DNA of 64,000 bases from Ixodes scapularis (taxonomy: Eukaryota > Arthropoda > Arachnida > Ixodida > Ixodidae), in contig NW_024609835.1 of the NCBI RefSeq assembly GCF_016920785.2, positions 174,588,995 through 174,652,994 of the forward strand, in the 5' to 3' direction. The number at the start of each line of letters is the position of its first letter. Position 1 is the first letter of the stretch. The notes beneath the pieces are model-generated. The model was not told where the DNA came from. It saw only the letters and a list, made by a program, of their open reading frames with translations, and made no database searches. A program made the translations under genes and the position numbers. Shown here piece by piece: positions 53,107 through 64,000 of the stretch.

Positions 53107-55110
53107 CTATCTGATTACTGGCAGAAGAAAAGGCCCGTCTTCGTCTTTTAACGTGTCATGCAGGACATAAGAAGTCCCACGACTAGACGTCATATCCAAA
53201 TCTTTGAGGTGGTCGCCGGTTCCGGGAATTCCTTCGAGTGCCTGAAGTGTCAGGCTCTGCCGGCGGCACAACAGGAACCGATTCTTTGGGACTCGCAGTT
53301 GTACTGTTGTCCCTAATGGTTGTCGCAGGTAGCGAAGCCAGGTTGTCACGGTTGTTAATGTCCCATGCAGGTGCCACAGATGTCTGTGGAGGTTGATTAT
53401 GGGATGCCATTCTTCGCGGCCGTGTATGGTTAGTGTGCCGGCGAATGGAGCCTTGCTCTACTCAAACCATCTGAGAGCGATGTCCCAGCTGACGTTCGAT
53501 CCCTCCGGGTATCCATGTTTTGCCGTCTGGAAATGTTTTAGCCCACACTGCTTGGCCTACATTCAACTTGCGTGGGTTTGTAAAGGTGTCAGTGCTTTCA
53601 GGTGTCTCAGGGCTGAATGCCTTTAGTCGCTCGAGATCAGAGAAAGTTCCCTCCGAAAAAGCATCCAAGCAGGTGTCTTTCCTGTTGCCACATGTATTGT
53701 TGTGTGTTGTTTGAATATAAATCTGGCAACCACACAATTCAGATCTTCCCATCCTCTTTTAGATGTCGTTATCAGCTCCTGAACCATGCGTTCGGTCTTG
53801 CCGTTAGTAGCTGGGTGGTATGGCGCGCTTGTGATGAATGCTGCACCGTTATTCCAGTAGAAAGTCTTGATATCTTCTGACACAAACGCTGTATCGTTGC
53901 CTGAAACCACCTTCTGGATAACGCCAAAAGTTGCAAAGACAGCCCGCCATTCTCCAAGGACGGCAGTTAATGTCATGTTGCGCATCACCCTGACCTCCAC
54001 CCATTTAGTGTAGGCGTCCACGACCACCAGGACGACCTGGCCTTCAACAGGACTCGCAAAGTCTTCGTGAATATCTCAAGGCTCGGAGGGTTAGAGCCAG
54101 ACTGGCATGGGCTTCTTCGGTGGTGTCTTGCGGTGGGTTTGGCAGGCACTGCATTCTGCGACGAATGACTCTATGTCCGCGTCGATACCGGGCCACCAGA
54201 GGTAGCTCCGTGCGCATGTCTTCATTGCGACAATTCCATGGTGCCCCGCGTGATTCAACGTCAACGCGTCCGACCTCAGCCGCGTGGGGATCACAATGCG
54301 TGCACCCTATGCCACACAATTTCGGTGTGTCGACAGTTCTGCCGCCTTTTTTGTTTAAGGTGCGAACTCTGGCGATTTGAGCCAATGAAGAGTGCCCTTG
54401 TGAATTACTCGTAATACTTCAACCAGTACAGTGTCCTTTGTTGTCGCTTCTGCTACCTGCTGCGCTGAAAGAGGAGGCCGTGAAAAACCTTCAAACATTA
54501 AGATGTCACCAGGTGGATTCAGTTCGTCTTCTGTGTGTGGTAGCGGAAGCCCATTGAGAGCGTCTGCGTTCTGGTGATGATTGCCTGGCCTGTACATCAG
54601 GGCGTAGTGGTAGGCTGCCAGCTTCACGCACCATCTAGTCATCCTTGGTGAGAACACTTGTAGAACTGGCTTGTTGGAGCCGATGATACCTAGCAGAGGT
54701 TGATGGCCTGTGAATATTGTCAAGGACCTCTCAGCGATGCATGTACTGATGAAAGTGGTGAACTCCGATACGATGGCGACGCCTTCACGATCAAGTTGAC
54801 AATGATTCCGCTCAGCAGCGCCTTGCGTTCTGGATGCAAAAGCGATCGGGGCCTCCCGCCCATCAGCATCTTGCTGCGCAAGTACGGCTCCCACTCCATA
54901 TGGTGAGGCGTCGCAAGACAACACTAGAGGTCGTTTTTCATTATAGCGTGCGATCACAGTGTACTTCGCCACTAGATCTTTTAGCTTTTCGAAAGCCTTT
55001 CGTTGTTTTTCTTCCCACCTCCACTCTTTGTTTTGTTCAAGTAGTTCATACAGCTCCTTCGCAATTGTTGCGCGATCCTTTAAAAACCTGTCGTAAAACG
55101 ACTGATCGTA
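53107..55110 (-). pseudogene. Gypsy element A: RNase H and integrase
   Basis: Starts within the reverse transcriptase thumb (FYDRFLKDRATIAKELYELL near 55105). RNase H follows (54972-54355: CDASPYGVGAVLAQQD, GHQPLLGIIG, ADALNGLPLP), then the integrase zinc part (54294-54091: HAGHHGIVAMK…CSACQTH) and core (54027-53500: VDAYTKWVEV, VSGNDTAFV, YHPATNGKTERMVQELI). All three acidic core residues are visible. The pol end RNSRNRRPPQRFGYDV stops at 53183. Frames break between RNase H and integrase and again near 53720. The 5' half (gag to most of the reverse transcriptase) is missing at 55110. The sequence differs from element B, so they are different families. Confidence 0.85.
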
Positions 55111-55409
55111 GTCACGCTAGGGAGGAAGTCGGTGACTCTCGTTCATGCTGGCACGTTAAAAACGGCATTTCTTGCTCGAATTTCTTGAAGCGCTTCTACG
55201 AAAAATGTCCTTCAGGTGTTTCCGCCAATTCCGCATGAAAGATTTCAGTGACCTGTCTCTGCTGAAGCAGAAGAACAGCAGATTAAACGTGTCGGATCCC
55301 AGCGATAAAATCACAATAGCGATTGTCGGGTGAAATGATGGGGCAAAAAATGGCAGGTGTTTTTAGAGTTCAGGCAGTTAGCTAACGTATAGAAAGGTAT
55401 TCGCTACTG
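55111..55409. other. No gene seen
   Basis: Junction sequence between Gypsy A and LINE copy 3. Nothing recognised. Confidence 0.4.
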
Positions 55410-57425
55410 GATGGATGGATGGACGAATCCGGCTGAGCCCTTTGGATCGGGCGGCAGCTTGCGACACCTAGCCATTTTGTTTTACCTTTTAAGCTTCGAA
55501 TATTTAAATGTGAAAACTATATTCACTCCGGACTGAAAAGAAAGTGAGGCTATAAAATCCCCTTGCCATTAATTAAAAAGAAAACACCTAGTTTTCTCTC
55601 GCTTTTTGCAACCATTCACTTAATCTTTGCTTGGTAATCTGTACTGTCTTGAAATCCACTCTTCCTTCGCTGTCTCTAAAACTCAATGACTTTATTAAAT
55701 CTATGCTGTCTTTGGTAGGCATAGGGTGAAGCCCTTTACAGTACAGTATCAAGTGATCAGCCGTCTCGTCCTCCTCTTCACAAGCAGCGCACATTGCACC
55801 CATTTCCTGGTACTTCGCTCTGTATGTTCTGGTTCGCAAAACACCTGTCCTTGCCTCAAACAACAATGAGCTTCCCTAGAATTGTCATAAATGCTTTCTT
55901 TGAAAATAACTGTTTTGTTTAATTTATAGCTTTTCAGGGCCGTCTTTGTCTCCATCCTCTCTAGCCACCGATTATAAATTGAAGGTAACACCACCCAGCG
56001 GAAAAGACGTGAAGTAGAGGAGCCTAGAGCGTCCACCTTTCCATGCGTAGACTTAAAAAAAAGGTGCGTAAAGTGACCAACCGCCATCTTTCCTTCTCAC
56101 GACTCTAGCGCGATATATTCAGAAGTGGAAACTCGAGCAGTTCATCCCTGGGGCATTTCGTTGCTTTGTCTGGAGTTACTCCGTTTTTAAATACATACTC
56201 CCCTCTTCAACTATGGCTTTCGATGGAGCGTAACTCGAATAGCTCTATTTGAAAGAAGCCTTGGCAAAACAATATTTGTCCTGTATTTTAGAAATTCTGA
56301 CTACCCGCGCATACTGAATGAATGTCTCCGCCCGCGAAAAGCATAAAAACGGATTCCGAGCGACACGAAGGCCCCGGTAACGGGGCTTTCTACACTCCAC
56401 CAAACGCATCCGCGCCTCAGTCATGACGTCAGGCCTCGTCAAAGAGAAGTCGGAGTGGGACGTTCGACTGAATGAACGGTGAGTCTTGTTTTGATCGCTT
56501 TGGCTACTTGTAGACCAGCAGGAACGCTATAGGCATTTCAGAAGGTGATTCATAAAGTCGCAGAATTACCCTGTACGATAGGCGCTCGCTGTTCGACACT
56601 GTCGGGCGGGTACTCGCGTGTTAACGTCAACGAAAGCAAACTAGGCCTATCACTCCAAAACTATACCGAGTGGCAGTCAGTTCACCAAATGATGATCCGT
56701 CGAGACGGCAACGTTTTAATGAGAGCGATTACAGCTGCATTTCGGTTGCCCTTACCTATTACATACTTTTCATGCTCACTGAGATATCCTGCACCGTCAC
56801 CTATCCATACTCCTAGATACTTGTATTTACTAGCTCTCTCAACTGTAATATTCTGTATTTCCAGCCTCTCAACTTCATCATTGTTAAAAATCATGACTGC
56901 TGATTTTTCCCTACCAAATTCTAAACCTAATTCTTCTCCTTCCTTACCACAGATGCTCATTAATTCCTGCAACTCTGTCCTGTTGTTAGCCATTGGTACA
57001 ATATCATCAGCATACATCAATCCCGGTAAGGATTGCTGAATTTTTTGGCCCAGCTTACTGTCTTCTCTAGTCTATCCTCCAATCCTCTCAGATACAACAT
57101 AAACAGCAAAAGCGATAACGGGCACCCCTGCCTAAGGCCTCGTCTTATCTCTATTTTCCCTGTCGCCTTCCGTTCCCATGTTATAATCACCTTATTATCT
57201 TTGTAAACGTTCCTTAATAGGGCTGTTAGTCCTTCATCTAGTTTTAAGCTCTCCACTATGTCCCACAGGTTCCTCTGGTTCACATTGTCATAGGCACCCT
57301 TCATATTCAGAAATGCCAGCCAGAGCTCTCTGTTTTGTTTTTACGCTATTTCTATACACTGTGTTAGAGAAAATATATTGTCCTCCAACCTTCTTTGTTT
57401 CCGAAACCCGCTCAGTAACTCGCCC
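55410..57425 (-). pseudogene. LINE copy 3, 5'-truncated, with reverse transcriptase
   Basis: On minus the copy begins near 57425 (RKQRRLEDNIFSLTQ), followed by reverse transcriptase motif A written FLNMKGAYDNV (the expected catalytic Asp is Asn). Next come RRGLRQGCPLSLLLF, a frameshift near 57040 and MYADDIVPMANN. The palm continues to about 56682. Between 56670 and 56090 the expected coding is missing and foreign-looking sequence is present. Coding returns at 56087-55588 (RWVVLPSIYNRWLERMETK, CAACEEEDETADHLILYC, LSEWLQKAREN). The 3' untranslated part ends in a GGAT-type repeat at 55409-55425. Dead copy; same family as 20.9 and 2.6 kb. Confidence 0.85.
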
Positions 57426-58800
57426 ACCCCACGGCGGTCGTTGAAACTGACGCGCAGCGGCCAATGTGTGCCTCGTTCCTTAAAACAATGACGCGTGCCA
57501 GCCAATAAGACCGAAGCCTAAATCCATCAGATTTCGGCTTCTTTCCGCTTTTTTGAGGTCGGGAAAACTAGGTGCCGTTTGGCTAAGCTTTTCGCGTGGC
57601 TTCATAGCCGGGAGCCATCATATCGCGGCTTCACTTGGAGAAAGGAGTTTAGGTGCCGTCTGGCGCGGCTTCAAAGCTGATGACGCCAGCTCGCTCCATA
57701 AAACAGTTAATGCTTTCGCATTAAAAAAAAATACGGACTCAAATTACAAACGGCAGCATTTGGTCTTCCGAACTCGCATTTGCTCCCCGAAGAGGCTGTA
57801 GAAGCACCAAAACGACGCGAGAAAAAAGCGCTCCAAGACACAAGTGCCAAGAACCAGCGTTGATGACGCGATTCACGTGACTCACGGGCACGGGGCTCGC
57901 CATCACACCGTTCCAACCACAGACCGCCCGATGAGCAATCTTTAATTTTAGCTTGTTGTAAATATGTAAATATAATATCTTTGTTGGTTGCACGTCTTGT
58001 GCTTGTAGTCCAATCATCTACAGCACCATCTGGTTTGATCTAGGTATCGTGCTGAAATGCTGTGGACTAACTGCATTCGACCGGGATTAACCAAGAGGCG
58101 CGCGGCAGCGAAAGCAGCCATTAGTCCTTCCAAGACAGGCTGCCTCTGTCCAAGCGGGCGGACAAGGTGGCGGCGTCTGCTGCATTGCCGATGGCCAGCG
58201 TTAGCGACGCACATACTGTTTCGGAACGCAGGGGGAGGTATCCACAAACAATCGTAACATCAAAAATTGCAAGAGGGGGCTTGTTTAAAGGTAGGAGCTG
58301 ACTTTATAACAATCGCAACCTCTGTTCCAGCACGTCATGGAAGCCAACGCTGACTCGAGCGCCACCATCATTGATGCACTGGCCATGCGGCTTTTGACCG
58401 TTGTCCTGACGTCCTCCCTCTTAGCATTCTTTGGAACGTGCTTTGAAAGCCTTTGTATTTTTTTATTGGTTTAACTGGGATGAAAATAGCTACGTGGTAA
58501 AAACGTCTCAAGAGACAATAAAGGTTAATTCTGTTTTATTTTCTTTTTGTATTTTTAATAAATATGTTTTATTTTTCGCAAGAGATGGTGCGGTTTCCAT
58601 GGACACGCATGCGCAAACTGGAGCGCTCTATGCGGGGAGGCGAGAACATGAGTGCTGAAAGCTTATGGGGACGCTGTTTTATACTGTCACAAATAATTAC
58701 TGTGTAAACCGTTACTTTTTAGTAAGAGATACATTCTTTGGAAAGTTTAGCAACAGTATTGGAGAAGAATATTGGTACGAAAGCAGAACCATATTTGTAA
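57426..58800. other. No assigned gene
   Basis: GC-moderate. A short plus-strand frame from ATG 58338 (MEANADSSATIIDALAMRLL…) has a hydrophobic stretch but no recognised family. Confidence 0.35.
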
Positions 58801-58851
58801 CACCGTTCACGGTTGAGATGGTCACTGACTAAACGACACCTTTCAGACTAG

Positions 58852-58859
58852 TATAAAAG
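58852..58859 (+). promoter_or_regulatory. TATA box in a promoter- or LTR-like block
   Basis: TATAAAAG at 58852-58859 sits in a block that starts TGTCACAAATAATTAC (58686) and could be an LTR or a core promoter. No matching end, TSD or coding start was recognised. Confidence 0.3.
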
Positions 58860-61800
58860 ACGCATGGGCAGCCTTTGGTGGTGGCCTCTGAATTAGCGTT
58901 TCGTCGCGTGAGTGTTGTGCGCGTGTCATCTGTGTTCTAATTCCTTGTCTATGTTAAAATGTATAATACGTGTGCAAATGTGATATGAGCGCTGTTTGAC
59001 GCTACTAAATAAGCTACGCCTCAGGGAAACGACACTTGACCGTATTGTGCCTTAAAATCATGGTTGCCAGTTATCTGAAGATTCATCTGAAATCACAGGA
59101 AAAGTTTTTCCGTCTTCTACAAATCTTTAAACATGTCTTGACAGAACGCAACAATATTACACGAGCTTGCTAACACCGAATCTAATGCTGAGGAAGTCGC
59201 ACTTTTGAATCATGACGATGGGCAGTTGCGTCTGCTCTGCACAAGCACCAAAATAGCGCGCCCACAACAATGTCGGGGAACAACGTACCGATACTCTAAG
59301 CGCGGCTCATTTAGTGGCTCTAGCGCTGTTCACGAGTGAATGTGATGAGCGTGCAAAAGATCTACCCCAGCGATAACATATGTTTTACCAATTTTGAATT
59401 TGACGTTGACTAGCGCCACCTGGGAGTGTAAGGGCGCAATTTAGTCATAACTAAGGTAAGGGAGTAACATTTGGTCCCAGTGGCCTAAATGCAAGGGTGC
59501 CAAAGTTTGTCCTCGGGGTTCAACTTTGAAGAACAACTTGGAGGGGCGCAAAACTTGCTCACCTTCTGATTAGTCCCCCAGGGGACTAATAGTTGTGACA
59601 GCGCATTTGGTCACCAGTGGGCCTAAGCCGCGCTCCCTTTTTTCCTTAGAGTGTATTTTCAATCAATATTTAAGCTTCTTTGAACCGAGCGAAAGATTTT
59701 CGCGCGTAATTCGGACTGTTAGGAAGCGGATAAGCGCTCGCGGATTTATTTTTGACCTTTGAGAGCCGCCTGAGTAAGTCCGCTTTAGTTTAGGTATGCT
59801 TCCAGCGAACGAAATAAGGCAATAATGCAATCCACTAGATAAAAAAGAAAAAAACGATAATAAAAGTTGAGGAAACGGTGCAGGAGCCTGTGTCCACGAA
59901 ACCTATGAGGGCTGTGAAGTCGTGCTTGCTCGCCTTTAATTAAGCGTTACTTTATGCTTTTACTTTCTTCGCTGGTTTCTGAGTGTTTTTTGTCGGATGC
60001 TGGTTGGCGCCGCCTCACGGTACATAGTTTCAACCATGGTCGGGAGGCACCAAAAGGGTACGAACGTGAATGCTGTAATGGTACTCAATTTTAAAGACCC
60101 GCGTTGGTTTTTTTTTTTTCTTTTTTTTTTCTTGTAATACATGTCTGTTTTTGAGATATTCACTTCGGAGCTTGGTTTCGCCCTGCGTATAATTTTTCTT
60201 GTGCTGGTGGCTTCCAACCTGTTTTTTTTACCTACTCTTGTGAACTTCGTTTAAAATGTGTTTTGTGTTTTGTATGCCGTTGTTCATGTGATGCTTGTGT
60301 TTGATTTCGGCTCTGAGCATTTTCATCGGTACTAAAGTTCTATACTGGCTAAGATGTCTGAAATTTGTTGTTATTTTACCTTTTAAATCGGACATGTATG
60401 TTCTTCCCCTTTCAACCATTTCCTACATAATGTAAGGACTCAATATTGTTTTTTAAGAATAAAGCTGCCTAGGTAAAATCTTGAATCCAAGGCGGGACAT
60501 AGAGTTTTGAGTGGCTCAATAGAACGTGACTATACTGTCTTGCTTTTTTGACCTTTTCATATAAGGTATGGAAAGCAATTCGACATCACTTTCATACGTG
60601 CGTCGGCCACAACCGCTGTTTATTAAGTACTGAAAGGGAAGGGCTTTTCACATGTCGTACCTTTTTTGCCATGTTTGTCATGGTCGCAACTGCACAGTGC
60701 ACTCTCAGTAAACTTATGAAAAGACCTCGAAGTATTTTCCAGAGGCATTGTGTAGATATAATCTAATTCAACATAAACAAACAAAATAATTCCTGCCTAA
60801 TTAATGTTTGCAGTCACGACCCAAAGTATATCCAATATGAATCATAATTTATGATGCGATATAAAAGAACTGTGTGACATATAAAATGTATTTTTCCAAT
60901 GATAAATGCACAGTATAATTTTATGTTTGGCCAAGGGTTCTAACGTACTTTTCCTGTCAGATGGCACTTGAATTGCACACTTTCCTTGGACTTTTATGTA
61001 ATCATTTTCCAGATACGTATGGTGAACTAAATTAATATACATTTTATTATTAATGTGGCGTACAGCAGCAGACAGACGTTTTTGCGTTTTTGTGTATAAG
61101 TGAATCAGATAAGGGAGATTGTTTTGAAGCACTGAAAATATTGTTGTTAACAAATGAACTATTTACTGCTCAGGAATTGCTTCATATAGGTTTTTCATAT
61201 GGTGTAATGAAATTGTGGGTAGTATGGGTGCATATAAGGAAACAACTGTAGTATTTTTTTATTTATTCAAAAATAGTTAGTAACCATTAGACCTTTGTAT
61301 TGTTATTTTAACAGGTGTGAATGATGTACCTTCGAGTAAGTCGCACAAAAACTTTAGCGCTTTTTATGCAAGTGATGCGAATTCACTATAAGTTTTCTGG
61401 TCTCGTGGCGATTTTTTTAAATATAAAATCCGGGTATATAGTATCGTTAGATCAAATCTGAAACATAAGTTATTTATTCGTTGTCTCTAGGGCTCACCCT
61501 CCTTTATATGCAATGTTAAACAAGGTTGATTAGTATTATTATTTTTTTTTTGCTTTTGACGGTCAAGAGCTTCGGCATCTGCTCTGAAGACAAGCGTGAC
61601 CCATATTACCTACGTAGAAAAATATCTCCCGACATGCAGAGGCTTTATATAGTGGTTGGCGGAAGCCAAAGGTTTTGTGCACGAAAAGGATTTGCCTGCA
61701 AATATTTTCCCAAATGGATATTCTGTTAGTGTATCTGCTTTTTGAGTCTAAAATCAGGTACTGCGTTCCTCCTAAACACAAAAGCCGCATGTAATGTCAC

Positions 61801-64000
61801 AGTCTTTTCAACACCAGAGAGAAACACTACAGGGTACCGAGGCTGCAGTTGAAGTTCCTACCCCTCGCCGTTGTAACAGGGAACCAGCAGTATGTGCAAG
61901 TATATTTATGCGTGTTGTGCGAATAGTAGATTGTGAGTTCAAAGAGAATATTAATTTTGGCCTAATATTTTCGAATAAAAGATCGAATAACTGCGGTGCA
62001 AAAAGCATGTGACCAAGAAGTTGTATAAAGAGAATATTGTATTCTTAATATAATTAAAAGTGCATTTTTATGAATAAATTAAACCAAGGTTTACTCGAGG
62101 AAACGCTATATACTATAATGTCAAACACAGATATTAACAGCTTATGTTGACAGATTCTAGAAAAAGAAACAGCACGAATAAGGAAAGCACCTCCTTATGA
62201 CACTGCTGCTTAAAGTATACTTTTGCATAATAAGAACAGTTTAAATTTTAAAATTTTATTACAAAATAGATATTACGTTCAGAGATTTTTTTTTTTTTTT
62301 TTTTGAATGCATCATGCATGCGCTTGCACCATCCCGTTTTGAAGGTGTGCCCTTCTCGCGAGCACCTTGCGAATCTCGCTTCGCCACAGCGAAGCTCCTC
62401 GCGCTGCGGCGAAGGGCGGTTTGCAAAATAGCGGTGTCAGCTTTGCGGATATTGCTTCACCGTAGTGCACCAGTGCTCTGTAAGAAGCGCACTCAATGGG
62501 GCCCATTTGGATTGATCAACACCTCGCAAAGTACGAATATAGCGGCCCATCTCGAAGCAAATATCGACTAGTGTATTATATGAAACAAAGGCAAGGGCCA
62601 AAGGGATCTAACCCAGTTCAAATGGACCACACAAATCGGTTTTTCACTGTAGCGCGCTGGGATTTACGACAGAAGTGCGGCTAGGCGGTGGAAGTATGGA
62701 GACAAAAGAATCCACGAATGAACTTACCTCGTTTAAAAACGAAAAAAGAACAGCCTGTTTCGGGAAGTCTACGTCGCCATTTTGCAGATGATGCCATACG
62801 GGACTGGCTCCTTGTATACGATGCCGACAGATGGCACAATGTGAGACACGAGAGGACGCGACGCGTCGACCGATCCTTTCTGTAGAAGAAATGAGTTGAG
62901 GGATTTAAATATCTGTTTCCATGTTTAGTATATTAAAACAAAGATATCTCACAGTGAACATAGTACATTAGAGGCAATCGCGCCTCGCTGAAGGAAGCGT
63001 AGTCAAAACTTTTGGGAGATCGTCTGCCAGACTCTGCACCGACGCGCCCTCGACGGTTCCGGCATCTCTCGGCAGCATTTCGCACACAGCCTGCGATATT
63101 CACGAAATGCTGCCTAGATTGCCTGAAACATATTGTTCTCTTTTTTTTTTTGTTATTACTAACCGAGATAAGTTAATCCCATTATATTTTGATTCTATAC
63201 TTCCAACGCCTAGTCGCCCCTCTGCAAGAAACCACAGTGTATTACGTTAAGAAACCAATTTTTCCGGCCCGTTTAAAGTTGGTTAGACCTCTCCGGCCTT
63301 CACGGTACAATTAAAATAATATTCGTACAACACTAATATTCACTTATGTACGGTCAGTGACATTATAAGATAGATAATTTAGTATTAGACTAGCAGGACT
63401 TTAGGTCAAGCTAGGAATGTATATCGTCCCTAGCTTTGACACTAACACGAGCATTCCTTTGTGTTTCCCTTCTACTGCACAGGCTGCAGATTGCGGAGCG
63501 CTACTCGATCGAAACACCTATTCGCACATTTCTACCTAATAAAATCCTTCGAGTAGCGAGATTTTTCTTTCTCTCCGTGTGCACAAAGCTGAATGTTTTC
63601 CTTACGCATCTCAAACACAAATCTTGATTTATAGCAAAAATGTGTGTGTAGAAAGTGCTACCTACACTCCAGGGTTGCTGTTCTTAACGTCCTTGCAGGC
63701 AGCAAGGACATGTCATCATCTTTATTTTAAGGTGCAACTTTCTCGTTCTGGCGGTCATTCAAGTTTGCATTCTGGTTATGACAGATACTCTGCTTCTGGT
63801 TATGACAGATACTCTGCTTTAAGACAGTATTTGACATAAAGCACAGGGTTAAACCACACAGCCTCGTTGTTTTGGATCATAAGCAGCCACAAAAACATAA
63901 AGAAACATGTAATGTCAAAATAAATATGTACATGTCATCAACAGTTGTCATCACGACGCCAAATCTTTCTATTGCTCCAGATAATGGATATTTCCAGTTT
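58860..64000. other. AT-rich DNA, no gene recognised
   Basis: Includes short perfect inverted repeats at 59569-59590 (ATTAGTCCCC) and 63071-63114 (GGCAGCATTTCG), T tracts at 60108-60131 and 62286-62304, and a 24-base tandem pair (TCTGGTTATGACAGATACTC) near 63772-63818. Frames up to about 100 codons (for example 61153-60842 minus) show no motif I recognise. Confidence 0.45.

Noticed and set aside
60842..61153. 103-codon minus-strand frame with many Tyr/His/Lys
   Set aside because: AT-rich composition explains it; no domain, splice or polyA context.
61526..61729. Possible small secreted cysteine peptide (hydrophobic start, four Cys)
   Set aside because: The apparent start codon is TTG and the hydrophobic stretch comes from a T tract; no valid signal-peptide start or clear acceptor.

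Overview
The window looks like nuclear DNA of an arthropod, most likely a hard tick. The evidence is spliced genes with GT/AG introns, an AT-rich background packed with eukaryotic transposable elements, Penelope-like, Gypsy, PIF/Harbinger and several non-LTR families in one place, and a secreted 12-cysteine IGFBP-fold gene of a kind common in arachnids. The organism call is inference; no host marker gene is present. Most of the sequence is mobile DNA in layers.

Region by region. 0-5 kb: low-complexity inverted-repeat blocks, a tRNA-like SINE head and a decayed LINE 3' end. 5.4 kb (+) and 15.4-16.3 kb (-): the last exon of one cysteine-rich secreted gene and a complete two-exon relative of it. 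9-15 kb: several fold-back MITEs, one of which (12.5 kb) splits an unrecognised coding exon whose frame reads through when the MITE is removed. 22.9-28.7 kb: a GC-rich, apparently full-length Tx1/L1-type LINE on the minus strand with both ORFs open, lying between a pair of inverted repeats. 29.1-31.75 kb: Penelope-like element pieces arranged head to head, with GIY-YIG endonuclease fragments on both strands. 33.77-39.29 kb: a complete PIF/Harbinger element (TTA target duplication, matching ends) with a three-exon transposase on plus and a three-exon MADF DNA-binding gene on minus, inserted into an older MITE. 40.4-41.4 kb: a 1-kb TIR element. 42.6-44.05 kb: a ~56-bp minisatellite rich in CACGTG/TTACGTGAC. 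47.6-48.2 kb: a 571-bp element full of CTAAATTTAG-type palindromes. 48.4-55.1 kb: two decayed Gypsy elements in the same direction, one split by a solo LTR with a 4-bp duplication. 55.4-57.4 kb: the longest copy of the LINE family seen also at 2.6 and 20.9 kb. 57.4-64 kb: AT-rich DNA with no recognised gene.

How parts work together: in the Harbinger element the DDE-type nuclease and the MADF protein (presumed end-binding partner) are convergent genes inside shared terminal repeats. In the big LINE, ORF1 (RNA-binding, CCHC knuckles) and ORF2 (endonuclease plus reverse transcriptase) are the usual pair. The only gene that looks like ordinary host function is the IGFBP-fold secreted protein, with its relative's last exon 10 kb away.
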